A DNA stretch of 56,875 bases from Desulfovibrionales bacterium (GTDB lineage: Bacteria; Desulfobacterota; Desulfovibrionia; Desulfovibrionales; Desulfovibrionaceae). The translations under genes were made by a program, and so were the position numbers. The notes beneath the pieces are model-generated. The model did no database searches. It saw nothing but the letters and a program-made list of their open reading frames with translations, and was not told the DNA's origin. Of this stretch, positions 50,047-56,875 are shown piece after piece (the stretch's first letter is position 1; every line of letters begins with the position of its first letter). The stretch covers positions 1-56,875 of the forward strand of contig JASGMV010000023.1 of assembly GCA_030156255.1 (NCBI GenBank), written 5' to 3'.

Positions 50047-51534
50047 TCAACGGACGATCCACGGCCCGGCCGTTTTGGCGTGCCCGGCCATCCGGCACAG
50101 CCAGGCCTTGTCCCCTTCGAAACCAGGACACAACGGTTTGGAGACCTGAAACTCGCATTCCGGGCAGGCCTTTTCCAGAGCGGCTTCGGCCTTGAGACAC
50201 GCGGCGGCGTCTTGGGCGCAGGCCACGGCCAGCAACACCCGGCTCGCCCGGCCCAGTCCGGACAGCAGCCGGCTGTCGCGCACCGCGATTTCCACCTGTG
50301 AAGAAGCGCTCAGAGAAACCACGGCGAAAGGCAAATATCGGCCCCGGGCCATGGCCGCGGCGATTTCAAGCCCTCTGGCCCTGCGGCCCCACACGCCGAC
50401 GCGGGAGGCGTCCACCTCCGGCAGGTTGGACAGAAAATCCACGGCCGCCCAGGAGTCTCGCGCCGCCTGCTCCACGGAGGGAGGCTTGCGGCGCTCCTTC
50501 GGAATGCTGCATTGCGAACCGTCCGGCACCAATGCGACGACCCCTTCGGCGGCCAGCATGCGCCCGAAAGAGGCGTGCAGCGCCGTGGGCTCGCAAGCCT
50601 TTTCGACCGCCAGCGCCACGGCGGGGTAACGGCCTTGCTCCGGCGGAAGGTAGACCGTGGCGGTTCGGGAGGCGCCCCTGCATTCGTACGCGACCCGCTT
50701 GCGTCTTGAGCGCACCTTGACGGGAAATTCCGCGGGGCCGCTTTTGGGTAGCCAGATGAAACGGTGAATGTACGTTGCGTCGCCGGGCAAAAAGGTCAGG
50801 GATCCCTCTCCCGGCGCCGTATCCTGGAAATCCGGGCCGTAAACGAAAACGAATGTGTTGACGTCCGTACGCGCCAGCCGCCGGGTCATGCCGGTTTTCA
50901 AATCCTGAATCACCAGGGCGCCCACGATCTCCCGCCCGTCGATGACCAAAACCGTGCGACCGGTGGTGGTGACGTAGTGCCCGGCGTAGTCGGACTCGTC
51001 GAAATCGACCTCGACCAGCGCGGCCAGGGTTCGGCCGACAGCGCCGACTTTGAGCGTCATATTGCCCTTGCCCATGTTCACCCGCAGCCCTTGATGGATG
51101 TAGATGGGCCTGCGGGGGATGTCCGAGGCGTTGGCGACTGCCGGCCGCTTGATCGGACTGATGTCGACCGCGCCCGGGGGCGGAGGGGGAGCATCGGGAC
51201 CGGCCCATTCCTCCTCGGCGGGCGCCGGCGAGGCGGGGGCGTCGTCCAAATCCTTCGCGGCTGGACGAGAGGGTGTCTTCGCAGCTTGGGGCTCGCAGGG
51301 CGCCGGCGGTTGCGCCTTCACAGGCGCCCGGGGCGGCTGGGGGCGCAGATGGTCGGGGAGCTCCGTCTCTTTCAACGGCGGCAAGTCCTTCGGCGCCTCG
51401 GTCTCCACAAGCTGGATACGGATGGGGACGTCGCTCGGCGTTTTCTGCGTGAACCACCTGTCTGCGTGATACACGAAGACAAGAGCCGCCGCCGCATGCA
51501 GCAACAATGAAATCGCCAGGCTGATGATGCGCAT
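50047..51534 (-). CDS. TonB-like anchor joined to a degenerate alpha/beta-hydrolase domain
   Basis: The 495-residue protein begins like TonB: a membrane span (about 4-22, LAISLLLHAAAALVFVYH), then a Pro/Ala/Glu-rich linker (about 50-125). A beta-rich middle region follows (about 140-270; VGAVGRTLAALVEVDFDESDY, HYVTTTGRTVLVIDG). The last 210 residues resemble a dienelactone-hydrolase-type alpha/beta hydrolase (TVYLPPEQGRYPAVALAVEKAC, DSWAAVDFLSNLPEVDASRVGVWG). The nucleophile elbow reads GRRARG, so the usual Ser or Cys is missing, and extra cysteines occur near the end. It is probably periplasmic and non-catalytic, for binding or envelope structure. No ExbB/ExbD genes are nearby. The start is ATG 51534. 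Confidence 0.7.
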   Translation of the reverse strand: MRIISLAISLLLHAAAALVFVYHADRWFTQKTPSDVPIRIQLVETEAPKDLPPLKETELPDHLRPQPPRAPVKAQPPAPCEPQAAKTPSRPAAKDLDDAPASPAPAEEEWAGPDAPPPPPGAVDISPIKRPAVANASDIPRRPIYIHQGLRVNMGKGNMTLKVGAVGRTLAALVEVDFDESDYAGHYVTTTGRTVLVIDGREIVGALVIQDLKTGMTRRLARTDVNTFVFVYGPDFQDTAPGEGSLTFLPGDATYIHRFIWLPKSGPAEFPVKVRSRRKRVAYECRGASRTATVYLPPEQGRYPAVALAVEKACEPTALHASFGRMLAAEGVVALVPDGSQCSIPKERRKPPSVEQAARDSWAAVDFLSNLPEVDASRVGVWGRRARGLEIAAAMARGRYLPFAVVSLSASSQVEIAVRDSRLLSGLGRASRVLLAVACAQDAAACLKAEAALEKACPECEFQVSKPLCPGFEGDKAWLCRMAGHAKTAGPWIVR

Positions 51535-51747
51535 AGGGCCGTCCGCCCGGATTCGGGGGGCCGACGGGCAATGGCGGCCAAGGCCTGGCCCGGACCCGGA
51601 GCAAAGACGAATCTAGCAAGCGCCGCGTCCGGAGTCCAGATGCAGACGCACGACACCGCTCTCTTCTTCGCTTTCCGGCGCCCGCAGCGGCAGGGAGTCG
51701 AATCCGCCCGTTGGTTCGGTTGAAAACGCGCTTCGCGGCCGGAGGAA

Positions 51748-52236
51748 TTAACGCGCCGTGTACGATCCGCCGTGCCGGGCCAACTCCTCCAGAATCTTTT
51801 GTTTGATTTCCGGGAACTTGGCGCGAATGGTCGGGGTTACGTCAATGGCCAGGTCCTGGTAATTCTCCGGCTCCACGCCGATGACCACGGCCTCGGGCCT
51901 GCGGCCGATGAGTTCGCATTGCATGAGGGTGTCCAGAAGGTCCGTGTCGTGCAGGGAATTCCTGAAGGCCAGGCTGGCCCGCAAATCCTCCCCTTCGAGA
52001 CGGTAGACATCCCCCGGCGCTCCGTCCATGAGCACGGCGTCGACCACGATGAGTTGGTCCTGCTCCATCATGGGCCCCATGAGCTTGCCGCCGAGTGTGC
52101 CGCCGTCCATGAGCTCCACGTTTTCAGGAAACTCATACTCCCGCTCCAGCTCCTCCACGACGCGAACGCCAAGCCCTTCGTCCGAGTACAGAATGTTGCC
52201 GACGCCGAGGATGAGTATTTTTCGCGTATCGCCCAT
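51748..52236 (-). CDS. hynC: [NiFe] hydrogenase maturation protease
   Basis: The 162-residue endopeptidase (HyaD/HybD/HoxM family) removes the C-terminal tail of the large subunit after nickel insertion. It shows LGVGNILYSDEGLGVRVVE, with the metal-binding glutamate, VVDAVLMDG, with the aspartate, and NSLHDTDLL, with the histidine. GGGGAGG lies before ATG 52236. It follows the large-subunit gene by 74 bases, across a strong terminator, so it is likely expressed at a lower level by read-through. The substrate is the 15-residue tail seen in the neighbouring large subunit. Confidence 0.93.
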   Translation of the reverse strand: MGDTRKILILGVGNILYSDEGLGVRVVEELEREYEFPENVELMDGGTLGGKLMGPMMEQDQLIVVDAVLMDGAPGDVYRLEGEDLRASLAFRNSLHDTDLLDTLMQCELIGRRPEAVVIGVEPENYQDLAIDVTPTIRAKFPEIKQKILEELARHGGSYTAR

Positions 52237-52254
52237 GCGCCTCCCCGCGAGAGG

Positions 52255-52287
52255 AAAAAAGCGGGAGCCCGAAGACCGGGCTCCCGC
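52255..52287 (-). terminator. Intrinsic terminator between hydrogenase and protease genes
   Basis: On the minus strand GCGGGAGCCC and GGGCTCCCGC form a perfect 10-base stem with a 7-base loop, followed by six T. It lies 23 bases after the large-subunit stop. Confidence 0.9.
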
Positions 52288-52310
52288 TGGTTGTTCCGTT
52301 TTGTCGAGGC

Positions 52311-54020
52311 TTACAAGGCCTTGACGTAGGTCTTCTTGCCGGTGCGCTTGTCCACGACGTGCACGCCGCAGGCGATGCAAGGGTCAAAGGAGTGGACGGT
52401 GCGCAGGATTTCCACCGGACGTTCGGGGTCGGCGATGGGGGTGTTGTTCATCAACGACTCCTCGGTGGGGCCGGGGACGCCGGCGTCATCGCGGGGACCG
52501 AGGTTCCAGGTGGAGGGCACCACGAGCTGGAAGTTCTCGATCTTGTCCTTGTTGATGACGATCCAATGGGACAAACCGCCGCGCGGCGCGCCCACGAAAC
52601 CGACGCCTTCATAGGTTCCGCTCTTCCACTTCCAGTCCTGGTAGATCTTGTCGTCGCCCTTCTTGAGGTTGGCTTCAAGCTGATCGATCCAGCTGCCGAT
52701 GCGGTTGGCGGTGACGATGCACTCGATGCCGCGGCCGGCGGTGCGGCCCAGGGTGGAGAACAGGGCGGAGGTGTCGGCGTTGAGGTATTCCAACACGTAC
52801 TTGACGTATTTGGTGACCTCGGGATGCCCCTTGGCGTAAGCCACCAGACAGTGGGCCAACGGGCCGGTCTCCATGGCCAGTCCGTTGTAGCGGGGCGCCT
52901 TCATCCAGGAGTAGTGGTCGTAGTCGCCCAGGTCGGTGTACTTGGGAGCGGTCACGCCCTGATACGGATGCAGGGGCTGGCCCGCTTCGTACCAGGAGTG
53001 GCCCACGGCCTCGGTGATGACCTTCGGGTCGAATTCGGCGATGGTCGAGGGGTCCTGGTTGAAGATGATCCCGGCCGGGAAGTAGCGTTCGGACAGAGAG
53101 CAGTCCACGGTTTCGGGGAATTCGCCCATGGACATGAAGTTCGTGCAACCGCCGATCTTGGTCCAATCCTTGTAGAACGAAGCCACGGCCAGCAAGTCGG
53201 GAATGTAGTAATCCTCGACGAAGGTCTTCACTTCGGCCAAGAGTTCACGGTACTGGGCGATGACCTTCGGGGTCAGGCCTTCGTAGCAGGTCACGCCGCC
53301 CACCACGGTGAACTGGGTGTGCGGGTTCTTGGCGCCGTAAATGGCCATGAGCCGCGCGGCCTTGACCTGGAGGTGCAGGGCCTTGAGATAGTCGGCCGTG
53401 GCCATGAGGTTGGCCGCGGGCGGCAGTTTGTAGGCAGGATGCTTTTCTCCCAGGAAGTAGGCGTGAGCGAAGGGGCCGAGCTGGCCGGAGGCCACGAAGG
53501 TCTTCAACTTGTCCTGCACGGCCTTGAACTCCTCGGCCGTGGCCTTGCGCCGGCCTCCGGAGATGTCGTTGGCCAGCTTGGCGGCGTCGGCCGGGTTGGC
53601 GGAAAGGCCGTCGACCACGTCCACCCAGTCCAGGGCGTGCAGGGCGTAGAAATGCACGATGTGGTCGTGCAGATACTGGGCGCCCATGACCAAGTTGCGG
53701 ATGATGTTGGCGTTGTCCGGAATGCGCACGCCCACAGCGTCCTCCACCGCGCGGGTGGAGGCCAAGGCGTGGACGTAGGTGCACACGCCGCAGGCGCGTT
53801 GGGTAAAGTGTTGGGCGTCGCGGGGGTCGCGACCCTTGAGAATGATCTCCAAGCCCCGGAACAGCTGCGAGCTGGACCAGGCGTTCTTGATCATGCCGCC
53901 TTCGACTTCCGTCTCCACGCGCAGGTGGCCCTCGATGCGGGTAATCGGGTCGACGACGACCATGTTGTTTTTATTGACGGGATACAATCCCGGCGTTTCT
54001 TTGGCGGAGCAGCTTCCCAT
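52311..54020 (-). CDS. hynA: Periplasmic [NiFe] hydrogenase large subunit
   Basis: The 569-residue subunit holds the Ni-Fe(CN)2CO active site. The four Cys ligands are in RACGVC (C77, C80) and near the C-terminus in DPCIACGVH (C548, C551), so it is a standard [NiFe], not a selenocysteine, enzyme. A 15-residue tail after H554 is the substrate of the maturation protease. ITRIEGHLRVE and GGVTCYEG are also typical. AAGGAGGG precedes ATG 54020. It follows the small subunit by 78 bases, and its protein would be carried out through the Tat pathway by that partner. Naming of hynA and hynB is reversed in some species. Confidence 0.97.
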   Translation of the reverse strand: MGSCSAKETPGLYPVNKNNMVVVDPITRIEGHLRVETEVEGGMIKNAWSSSQLFRGLEIILKGRDPRDAQHFTQRACGVCTYVHALASTRAVEDAVGVRIPDNANIIRNLVMGAQYLHDHIVHFYALHALDWVDVVDGLSANPADAAKLANDISGGRRKATAEEFKAVQDKLKTFVASGQLGPFAHAYFLGEKHPAYKLPPAANLMATADYLKALHLQVKAARLMAIYGAKNPHTQFTVVGGVTCYEGLTPKVIAQYRELLAEVKTFVEDYYIPDLLAVASFYKDWTKIGGCTNFMSMGEFPETVDCSLSERYFPAGIIFNQDPSTIAEFDPKVITEAVGHSWYEAGQPLHPYQGVTAPKYTDLGDYDHYSWMKAPRYNGLAMETGPLAHCLVAYAKGHPEVTKYVKYVLEYLNADTSALFSTLGRTAGRGIECIVTANRIGSWIDQLEANLKKGDDKIYQDWKWKSGTYEGVGFVGAPRGGLSHWIVINKDKIENFQLVVPSTWNLGPRDDAGVPGPTEESLMNNTPIADPERPVEILRTVHSFDPCIACGVHVVDKRTGKKTYVKAL

Positions 54021-54098
54021 AACGTTCCCTCCTTAGAGGCATGCCGCTTGCGGGCGGCGCTTTTCAATTCGGCTGTTGACGGCCCAATATGTCCGGCC

Positions 54099-55046
54099 TT
54101 AACCCTGCTCGTAGAACGGGCTCATCTCGTCCCAGAAATCGGGCTCGCTGCAGCCGATGCAGGGATGCCCCGCCTGAATGGGGAAATTGACTTGATTGAA
54201 CAGAACCTTGGGACAGTTGTTGTAGGTGTCCGGGCCCTTGCAGCCGAGTTCATAGAGGCAGTAGCCTTTCCTGGCGGTTTCGTCGCCGAAGGAAGTGGCG
54301 TACTCGTCGTTTTCGAAGTGAGAAAGCCGGGGACAGTTGTCGTGCACGGATTCGCCGAAGAACAACAACGGACGGCCGTCGGGTCCCAGCTCGGGCAACC
54401 CCTTGGTCAGGTAGTGCACCACCGTGCCCACGAAATTGATGGGGTTCGGCGGGCAACCGGAAATGTTCACCGTCGTAACGCCGCCCAAGGCCTGGCTTAC
54501 GCTCTTGGCCTCGGTCGGATTGGGTTTGGCCGCCTGCACGCCGCCGAAGGACGAGCAAGTCCCCATGCAAATGGTCGCCTGGGCTTTGGGAACGATTTCG
54601 CTGACAATATCCAGCATGGTCTTGCCGGCGACCTTGCCGTCCACGCCGCCGGCGCGGGTCGGAATACCGCCTTCCACCACGCAAATGAAGCCATGCTCGG
54701 AATTGACCGCCTCCTCCAAGGCCTTTTCCGCAGCATGGCCCGCAGCAGCCATAATGGTCTCATGGTAGTCCAGGGAAATTGTGTCCAGAATCAGAGCGTC
54801 AATGTATGGCGCAATGGTTCGCAAAAGCGCTTCCGAGCACCCCGTGCATTCGGCGGCGTGCAAATACACCACCGAGGGACGACGTTTCGCCGTCAGCGCT
54901 TCGGCTATTTTGGGAGCAAAGGCGGCGTCCATTCCCATCGCGGCCGCTACCGCGGCGCAGAACTTCATGAAATCACGACGGGAAACTCCGTGCTGCTCGA
55001 GCCGCTCTTCAGCTCCATCCTTACCGAGTCCCACAGAAATCTTCAT
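54099..55046 (-). CDS. hynB: Periplasmic [NiFe] hydrogenase small subunit, Tat-exported
   Basis: The 315-residue precursor starts with a Tat signal ([18 protein letters not shown], twin arginines at 23-24), cleaved roughly after residue 50. The proximal [4Fe-4S] cluster ligands are in [19 protein letters not shown] and SGCPPNPIN. The medial and distal clusters use the [17 protein letters not shown] and [14 protein letters not shown] region. It passes electrons from the active site to cytochrome c3, which is encoded elsewhere in this window. GGAGGTG lies before ATG 55046. It heads the operon, behind a long leader and a sigma-54-type promoter. Confidence 0.97.
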   Translation of the reverse strand: MKISVGLGKDGAEERLEQHGVSRRDFMKFCAAVAAAMGMDAAFAPKIAEALTAKRRPSVVYLHAAECTGCSEALLRTIAPYIDALILDTISLDYHETIMAAAGHAAEKALEEAVNSEHGFICVVEGGIPTRAGGVDGKVAGKTMLDIVSEIVPKAQATICMGTCSSFGGVQAAKPNPTEAKSVSQALGGVTTVNISGCPPNPINFVGTVVHYLTKGLPELGPDGRPLLFFGESVHDNCPRLSHFENDEYATSFGDETARKGYCLYELGCKGPDTYNNCPKVLFNQVNFPIQAGHPCIGCSEPDFWDEMSPFYEQG

Positions 55047-55360
55047 AGAACACCTCCATCCTCTTGTAAAAAGTCAGTAGCGCCCGCCCTCCTGCTTGGG
55101 GACCGCTGGCCGGCATCCCGGCCGCCGACACCTTCCGCCGGGTGTGGGCGTTGCGCACCTTTAAAGCGCCGTTGGAGCCCGCCCTCCCGTTTATCGGGCG
55201 GAAGACATGGCGCCTGTCTTCAAAATAAACCACCTCGACTCTTCCGAGTCAACACAATTCATCTTTTATCGCTAAAGTTGATTGATCAAAGAAGCTCTCA
55301 TCAATGATACACGCCTTGAATAATACCAAAATACAAAACTTATATCGTTATGCATCACTT
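55047..55360 (-). promoter_or_regulatory. Long GC-rich leader of the hydrogenase operon
   Basis: About 310 bases separate the sigma-54-like promoter from the hynB start. The half nearer the gene is very GC-rich and can form several hairpins (GGCCGG/CCGGCC around 55105, ACACC/GGTGT around 55130, CCCG/CGGG around 55190). The half nearer the promoter is AT-rich. No known riboswitch consensus was recognised, and no gene is evident. Confidence 0.4.
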
Positions 55361-55372
55361 TTTAAAAATCGT

Positions 55373-55388
55373 ATGCAAGCAATTGCCA
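55373..55388 (-). promoter_or_regulatory. Candidate sigma-54 (-24/-12) promoter for hynBA
   Basis: On the minus strand TGGCA (55388-55384) and TTGCA (55377-55373) are placed exactly as in the TGGCAC-N5-TTGCA consensus, with the GG and GC doublets in register. Transcription would start near 55360. An enhancer-binding activator site has not been identified. Confidence 0.55.
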
Positions 55389-55476
55389 TCAACCCGCAAT
55401 ATTCTTGCGTCGTGTTCCCCGATCACGATACAGTGACAAGCTGAAGATCACATTCGCTACGGACAAGGAGCAGATC

Positions 55477-55743
55477 ATGGAGAACAGCCATCGTTTTTTT
55501 TCGAATCCATCCTGCAGATATTTTCCCTGCCATCGCGAGCCCGAGCCCGAGCGTTTCAACTGCCTGTTTTGCTTTTGCCCTTTGTATTTGCTGGAGGACT
55601 GCGGCGGCGATTTTCGAATATCCAACGGAATCAAGGACTGCACCGGCTGCTCTCGCCCGCATCGTCCCGAAGGCTATGACGAAATTCTCGAACGTCTGCG
55701 CCAGGAGGCCGCCAAGCGCCGGGGCGGCGCAAAAGCTCCGTGA
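55477..55743 (+). CDS. Cysteine-rich small domain protein
   Basis: The 88-residue product has eight cysteines in the first 60 residues (PSCRYFPCHRE, NCLFCFCPLYLLEDCGG, GIKDCTGCSRPH) and a helical charged tail. This matches the cysteine-rich small domain family, thought to bind metal and sometimes linked to corrinoid genes. AAGGAG lies seven bases before ATG 55477. It is divergent from the hydrogenase operon and lies about 90 bases from its promoter. No direct function is known to me, and a link to the hydrogenase is only positional. Confidence 0.8.
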   Translation: MENSHRFFSNPSCRYFPCHREPEPERFNCLFCFCPLYLLEDCGGDFRISNGIKDCTGCSRPHRPEGYDEILERLRQEAAKRRGGAKAP

Positions 55744-56139
55744 ACCTCCCGGTTTACCCAAACAAAATTCGTTGAAAACCATACGTCGCCGCGAAAGAGG
55801 CGAGCATGGAGCGGTGTTTCTATAACAAAGAGGACGGTTTCCCGCAGAAAAACTCCGACGCGCCCATAACGACGGCGAATCCGGCATCCACCATGATCCC
55901 GTCGCACGGAAGGCAGCGCCTTCGCCGTCCTGCGCGGGGAGCCATTCGTGCTACTTCAAGGCCTGAAGCCATGATTCATCGCAGTAACGAAATCCGGGCG
56001 CCAGAGGCGAGCCTTTTGGAGGGTGGGGGTGTGTAGGGGCGGAAGAGAAGACGAAACGGGCGGCCAGCGGCTTCGACCAATGCGATCACGACCATGCGCG
56101 GCCGGCGAGAAGGGTCTGCATTATTCCAATTCCATGGAA
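55744..56139. other. 396-base region without a convincing gene
   Basis: This lies between two convergent genes. A plus-strand frame (55806-56036) is low in quality and lacks homology I recognise. A 40-residue minus-strand frame between about 55950 and 55830 contains CLPCDGIMVDAGFAVVM and reads somewhat protein-like, but has no ribosome site. It may be decayed coding sequence. Confidence 0.4.
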
Positions 56140-56694
56140 TCAAAAAACCTCCGCCTCGAACCACAGAATCTCCGTGTCCTTGTCGCGCCAGGCGGAGGGC
56201 GGCAGGCCCGCCTTCAGGCAGGTCTGCTCCAGGAATTTCTTTGCGTCCCACCCCCATTCCGTGGCCACCTGGGGCAGCAGCAGGCCCTGCTGCATCCCGC
56301 GGCGCATGATCAGCCCGTGGCGGCCGATTTCGATCTTTTCAACGTCCGGGCAGGGCTCGATGGGGCCCAGAATGGATATTTCGACGGAAAGGTCGTCCAT
56401 CTCGTACGCTTCCAACGGGGAGAACCGCGGGTCGCGGAAGGCGGCGGCCCGGGCCATGTCCCAGACCGTCTCGAAGAGGGGCTTCGATCCCACGAGGTAG
56501 CCGATGCAGCCGCGCAGCCGGTCTCCCCGCTTCAGGGTCACGAAGGCGCCCAGCGGCTCCTTGAGCTGGTCCGTGGGCGGTTCGGGAGGGCCGTCGTTTT
56601 TCTGTTGAAGATGCTTCAGGATGCTCAGCCGGACCAAGTCCTTCAAATATTTCTTTTCCTGGCCGCTCAGCTCCAAATGGAATGGTTCGCTCAT
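56140..56694 (-). CDS. AMMECR1 family protein
   Basis: The 184-residue protein is an AMMECR1 domain. It is recognised by LGAFVTLKRGDRLRGCIGYL, with the invariant LRGCIG motif, and by AAAFRDPRFSPLEAYEMDDLSVEISIL and GMQQGLLLPQVATEWGWD. Homologues occur in archaea, bacteria and man; their biochemical role is not settled. In bacteria it is often fused or linked to MEMO1 and a radical SAM enzyme, but neither is visible here. The start is ATG 56694 with a weak ribosome site. It stands between an empty region and a copy of the dispersed repeat. Confidence 0.93.
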   Translation of the reverse strand: MSEPFHLELSGQEKKYLKDLVRLSILKHLQQKNDGPPEPPTDQLKEPLGAFVTLKRGDRLRGCIGYLVGSKPLFETVWDMARAAAFRDPRFSPLEAYEMDDLSVEISILGPIEPCPDVEKIEIGRHGLIMRRGMQQGLLLPQVATEWGWDAKKFLEQTCLKAGLPPSAWRDKDTEILWFEAEVF

Positions 56695-56822
56695 GCGGAT
56701 AGCCCTCGAATAGAGATGTTCAGGAAACTATGCCCCGCATGGACCTAATTAGCAATCGTCGGCGCTGAATCAACGCCTATTTCTCATGAAGAGAGAATGC
56801 GCAGTGAATCCCTCCCCCAACA

Positions 56823-56875
56823 CATAAAAGTCTTTGGAAGGGGGTTCGGGGGAAACCTTTCTCTCAGAAAGGTTT
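56823..56875 (+). repeat. Dispersed intergenic repeat, copy C, cut by window edge
   Basis: The element begins CATAAAAGTCTTTGGAAGGG, continues with GGTTCGGGGGAAACC and an AAACCTTT/AAAGGTTT inverted repeat, and is cut at the edge. It is the clearest relative of copies A and B. Confidence 0.6.

Noticed and set aside
55047-55250. Known riboswitch in the hydrogenase leader
   Set aside because: I compared it by eye with cobalamin, TPP, SAH, NiCo and c-di-GMP consensus parts and found no adequate match.
52359-55307. 982-codon plus-strand open frame opposite the hydrogenase genes
   Set aside because: It is the antisense shadow of hynA and hynB, which are certain. Its translation is Val/Gly/His-rich with no domain, as expected from GC-rich DNA.
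55830-55950. 40-residue minus-strand ORF with a CLPC motif
   Set aside because: It reads partly protein-like but has no ribosome site and I cannot separate it from chance or decay.
55806-56036. 76-codon plus-strand ORF
   Set aside because: Low-complexity Arg/Pro/Ser content and no recognisable features; it lies in a convergent spacer.

Overview
The window looks like about 57 kb of chromosome from a Desulfovibrio-like sulfate-reducing bacterium (Desulfovibrionales). This is inferred from gene content: a Tat-exported periplasmic [NiFe] hydrogenase, tetraheme cytochrome c3, rubredoxin:oxygen oxidoreductase with rubredoxin, a PerR/rubrerythrin pair, a siroheme-decarboxylase-type protein beside hemL, the futalosine menaquinone enzyme MqnB, and many sensory and c-di-GMP proteins. 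The DNA is GC-rich, coding is dense on both strands, and I saw no rRNA, tRNA, CRISPR array, transposase or phage gene. Most large antisense frames are GC-driven shadows.

Layout. 1-653: a membrane protein cut by the left edge. 887-1678: coaX. 1819-7207 (minus): a disaccharide-phosphate operon with an HAD phosphatase, a beta-phosphoglucomutase, and a second beta-phosphoglucomutase fused to a GH65 glycoside phosphorylase. 7432-11676 (minus): a tightly coupled histidine kinase plus two HDOD/HD-output response regulators. 11782-15899: OsmC-like protein, glnS, an alpha/beta hydrolase and endonuclease IV. 15996-17855 (minus): a response regulator-PAS-GGDEF protein. 17856-18209: a structured intergenic region ahead of a PPC-domain gene. 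18683-21032 (minus): exonuclease III, then gpsA, a lipoprotein and a 28-residue membrane peptide. 21219-27665: siroheme decarboxylase, hemL, cbiG, cobJ, cytochrome c3 and a very acidic repeat protein. 27947-32413: ubiE/menG, a DUF2065 protein, a nucleotide-sugar dehydrogenase, mqnB and a polyprenyl diphosphate synthase. 32469-34955: HDOD-PAS-GGDEF protein. 35011-37986: purL. 38119-41048: tetraheme cytochrome, a chemoreceptor with a haem c motif in its sensor domain, and a PilZ protein. 41272-44106: perR, rubrerythrin, rubredoxin, roo. 44283-46500: glmS and a small unknown gene. 46669-51534 (minus): a kinase with a Cys/His-rich PAS domain, metX/metW, a 64-residue protein, and a TonB-like/hydrolase-like hybrid. 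51748-55046 (minus): hydrogenase maturation protease, large and small subunits, with a good sigma-54 promoter candidate and a long GC-rich leader. 55477-56694: a Cys-rich small protein and an AMMECR1 protein.

How it fits together. Periplasmic hydrogenase passes electrons to cytochrome c3. The upstream genes of the cytochrome cluster make or divert the tetrapyrrole precursors (GSA to ALA, siroheme to haem, precorrin to cobalamin). MqnB, the prenyl synthase and UbiE/MenG supply menaquinone. PerR-rubrerythrin-rubredoxin-Roo defends against oxygen and peroxide. Several c-di-GMP, HDOD and chemoreceptor genes suggest strong coupling of redox sensing to behaviour. The least explained items are the haem-c chemoreceptor with its neighbouring cytochrome, the Cys/His PAS kinase, the duplicated mutase domains with paired hairpins, the hybrid with a degenerate hydrolase nucleophile, the acidic repeat protein behind cytochrome c3, two tiny ORFs, and a dispersed intergenic repeat.
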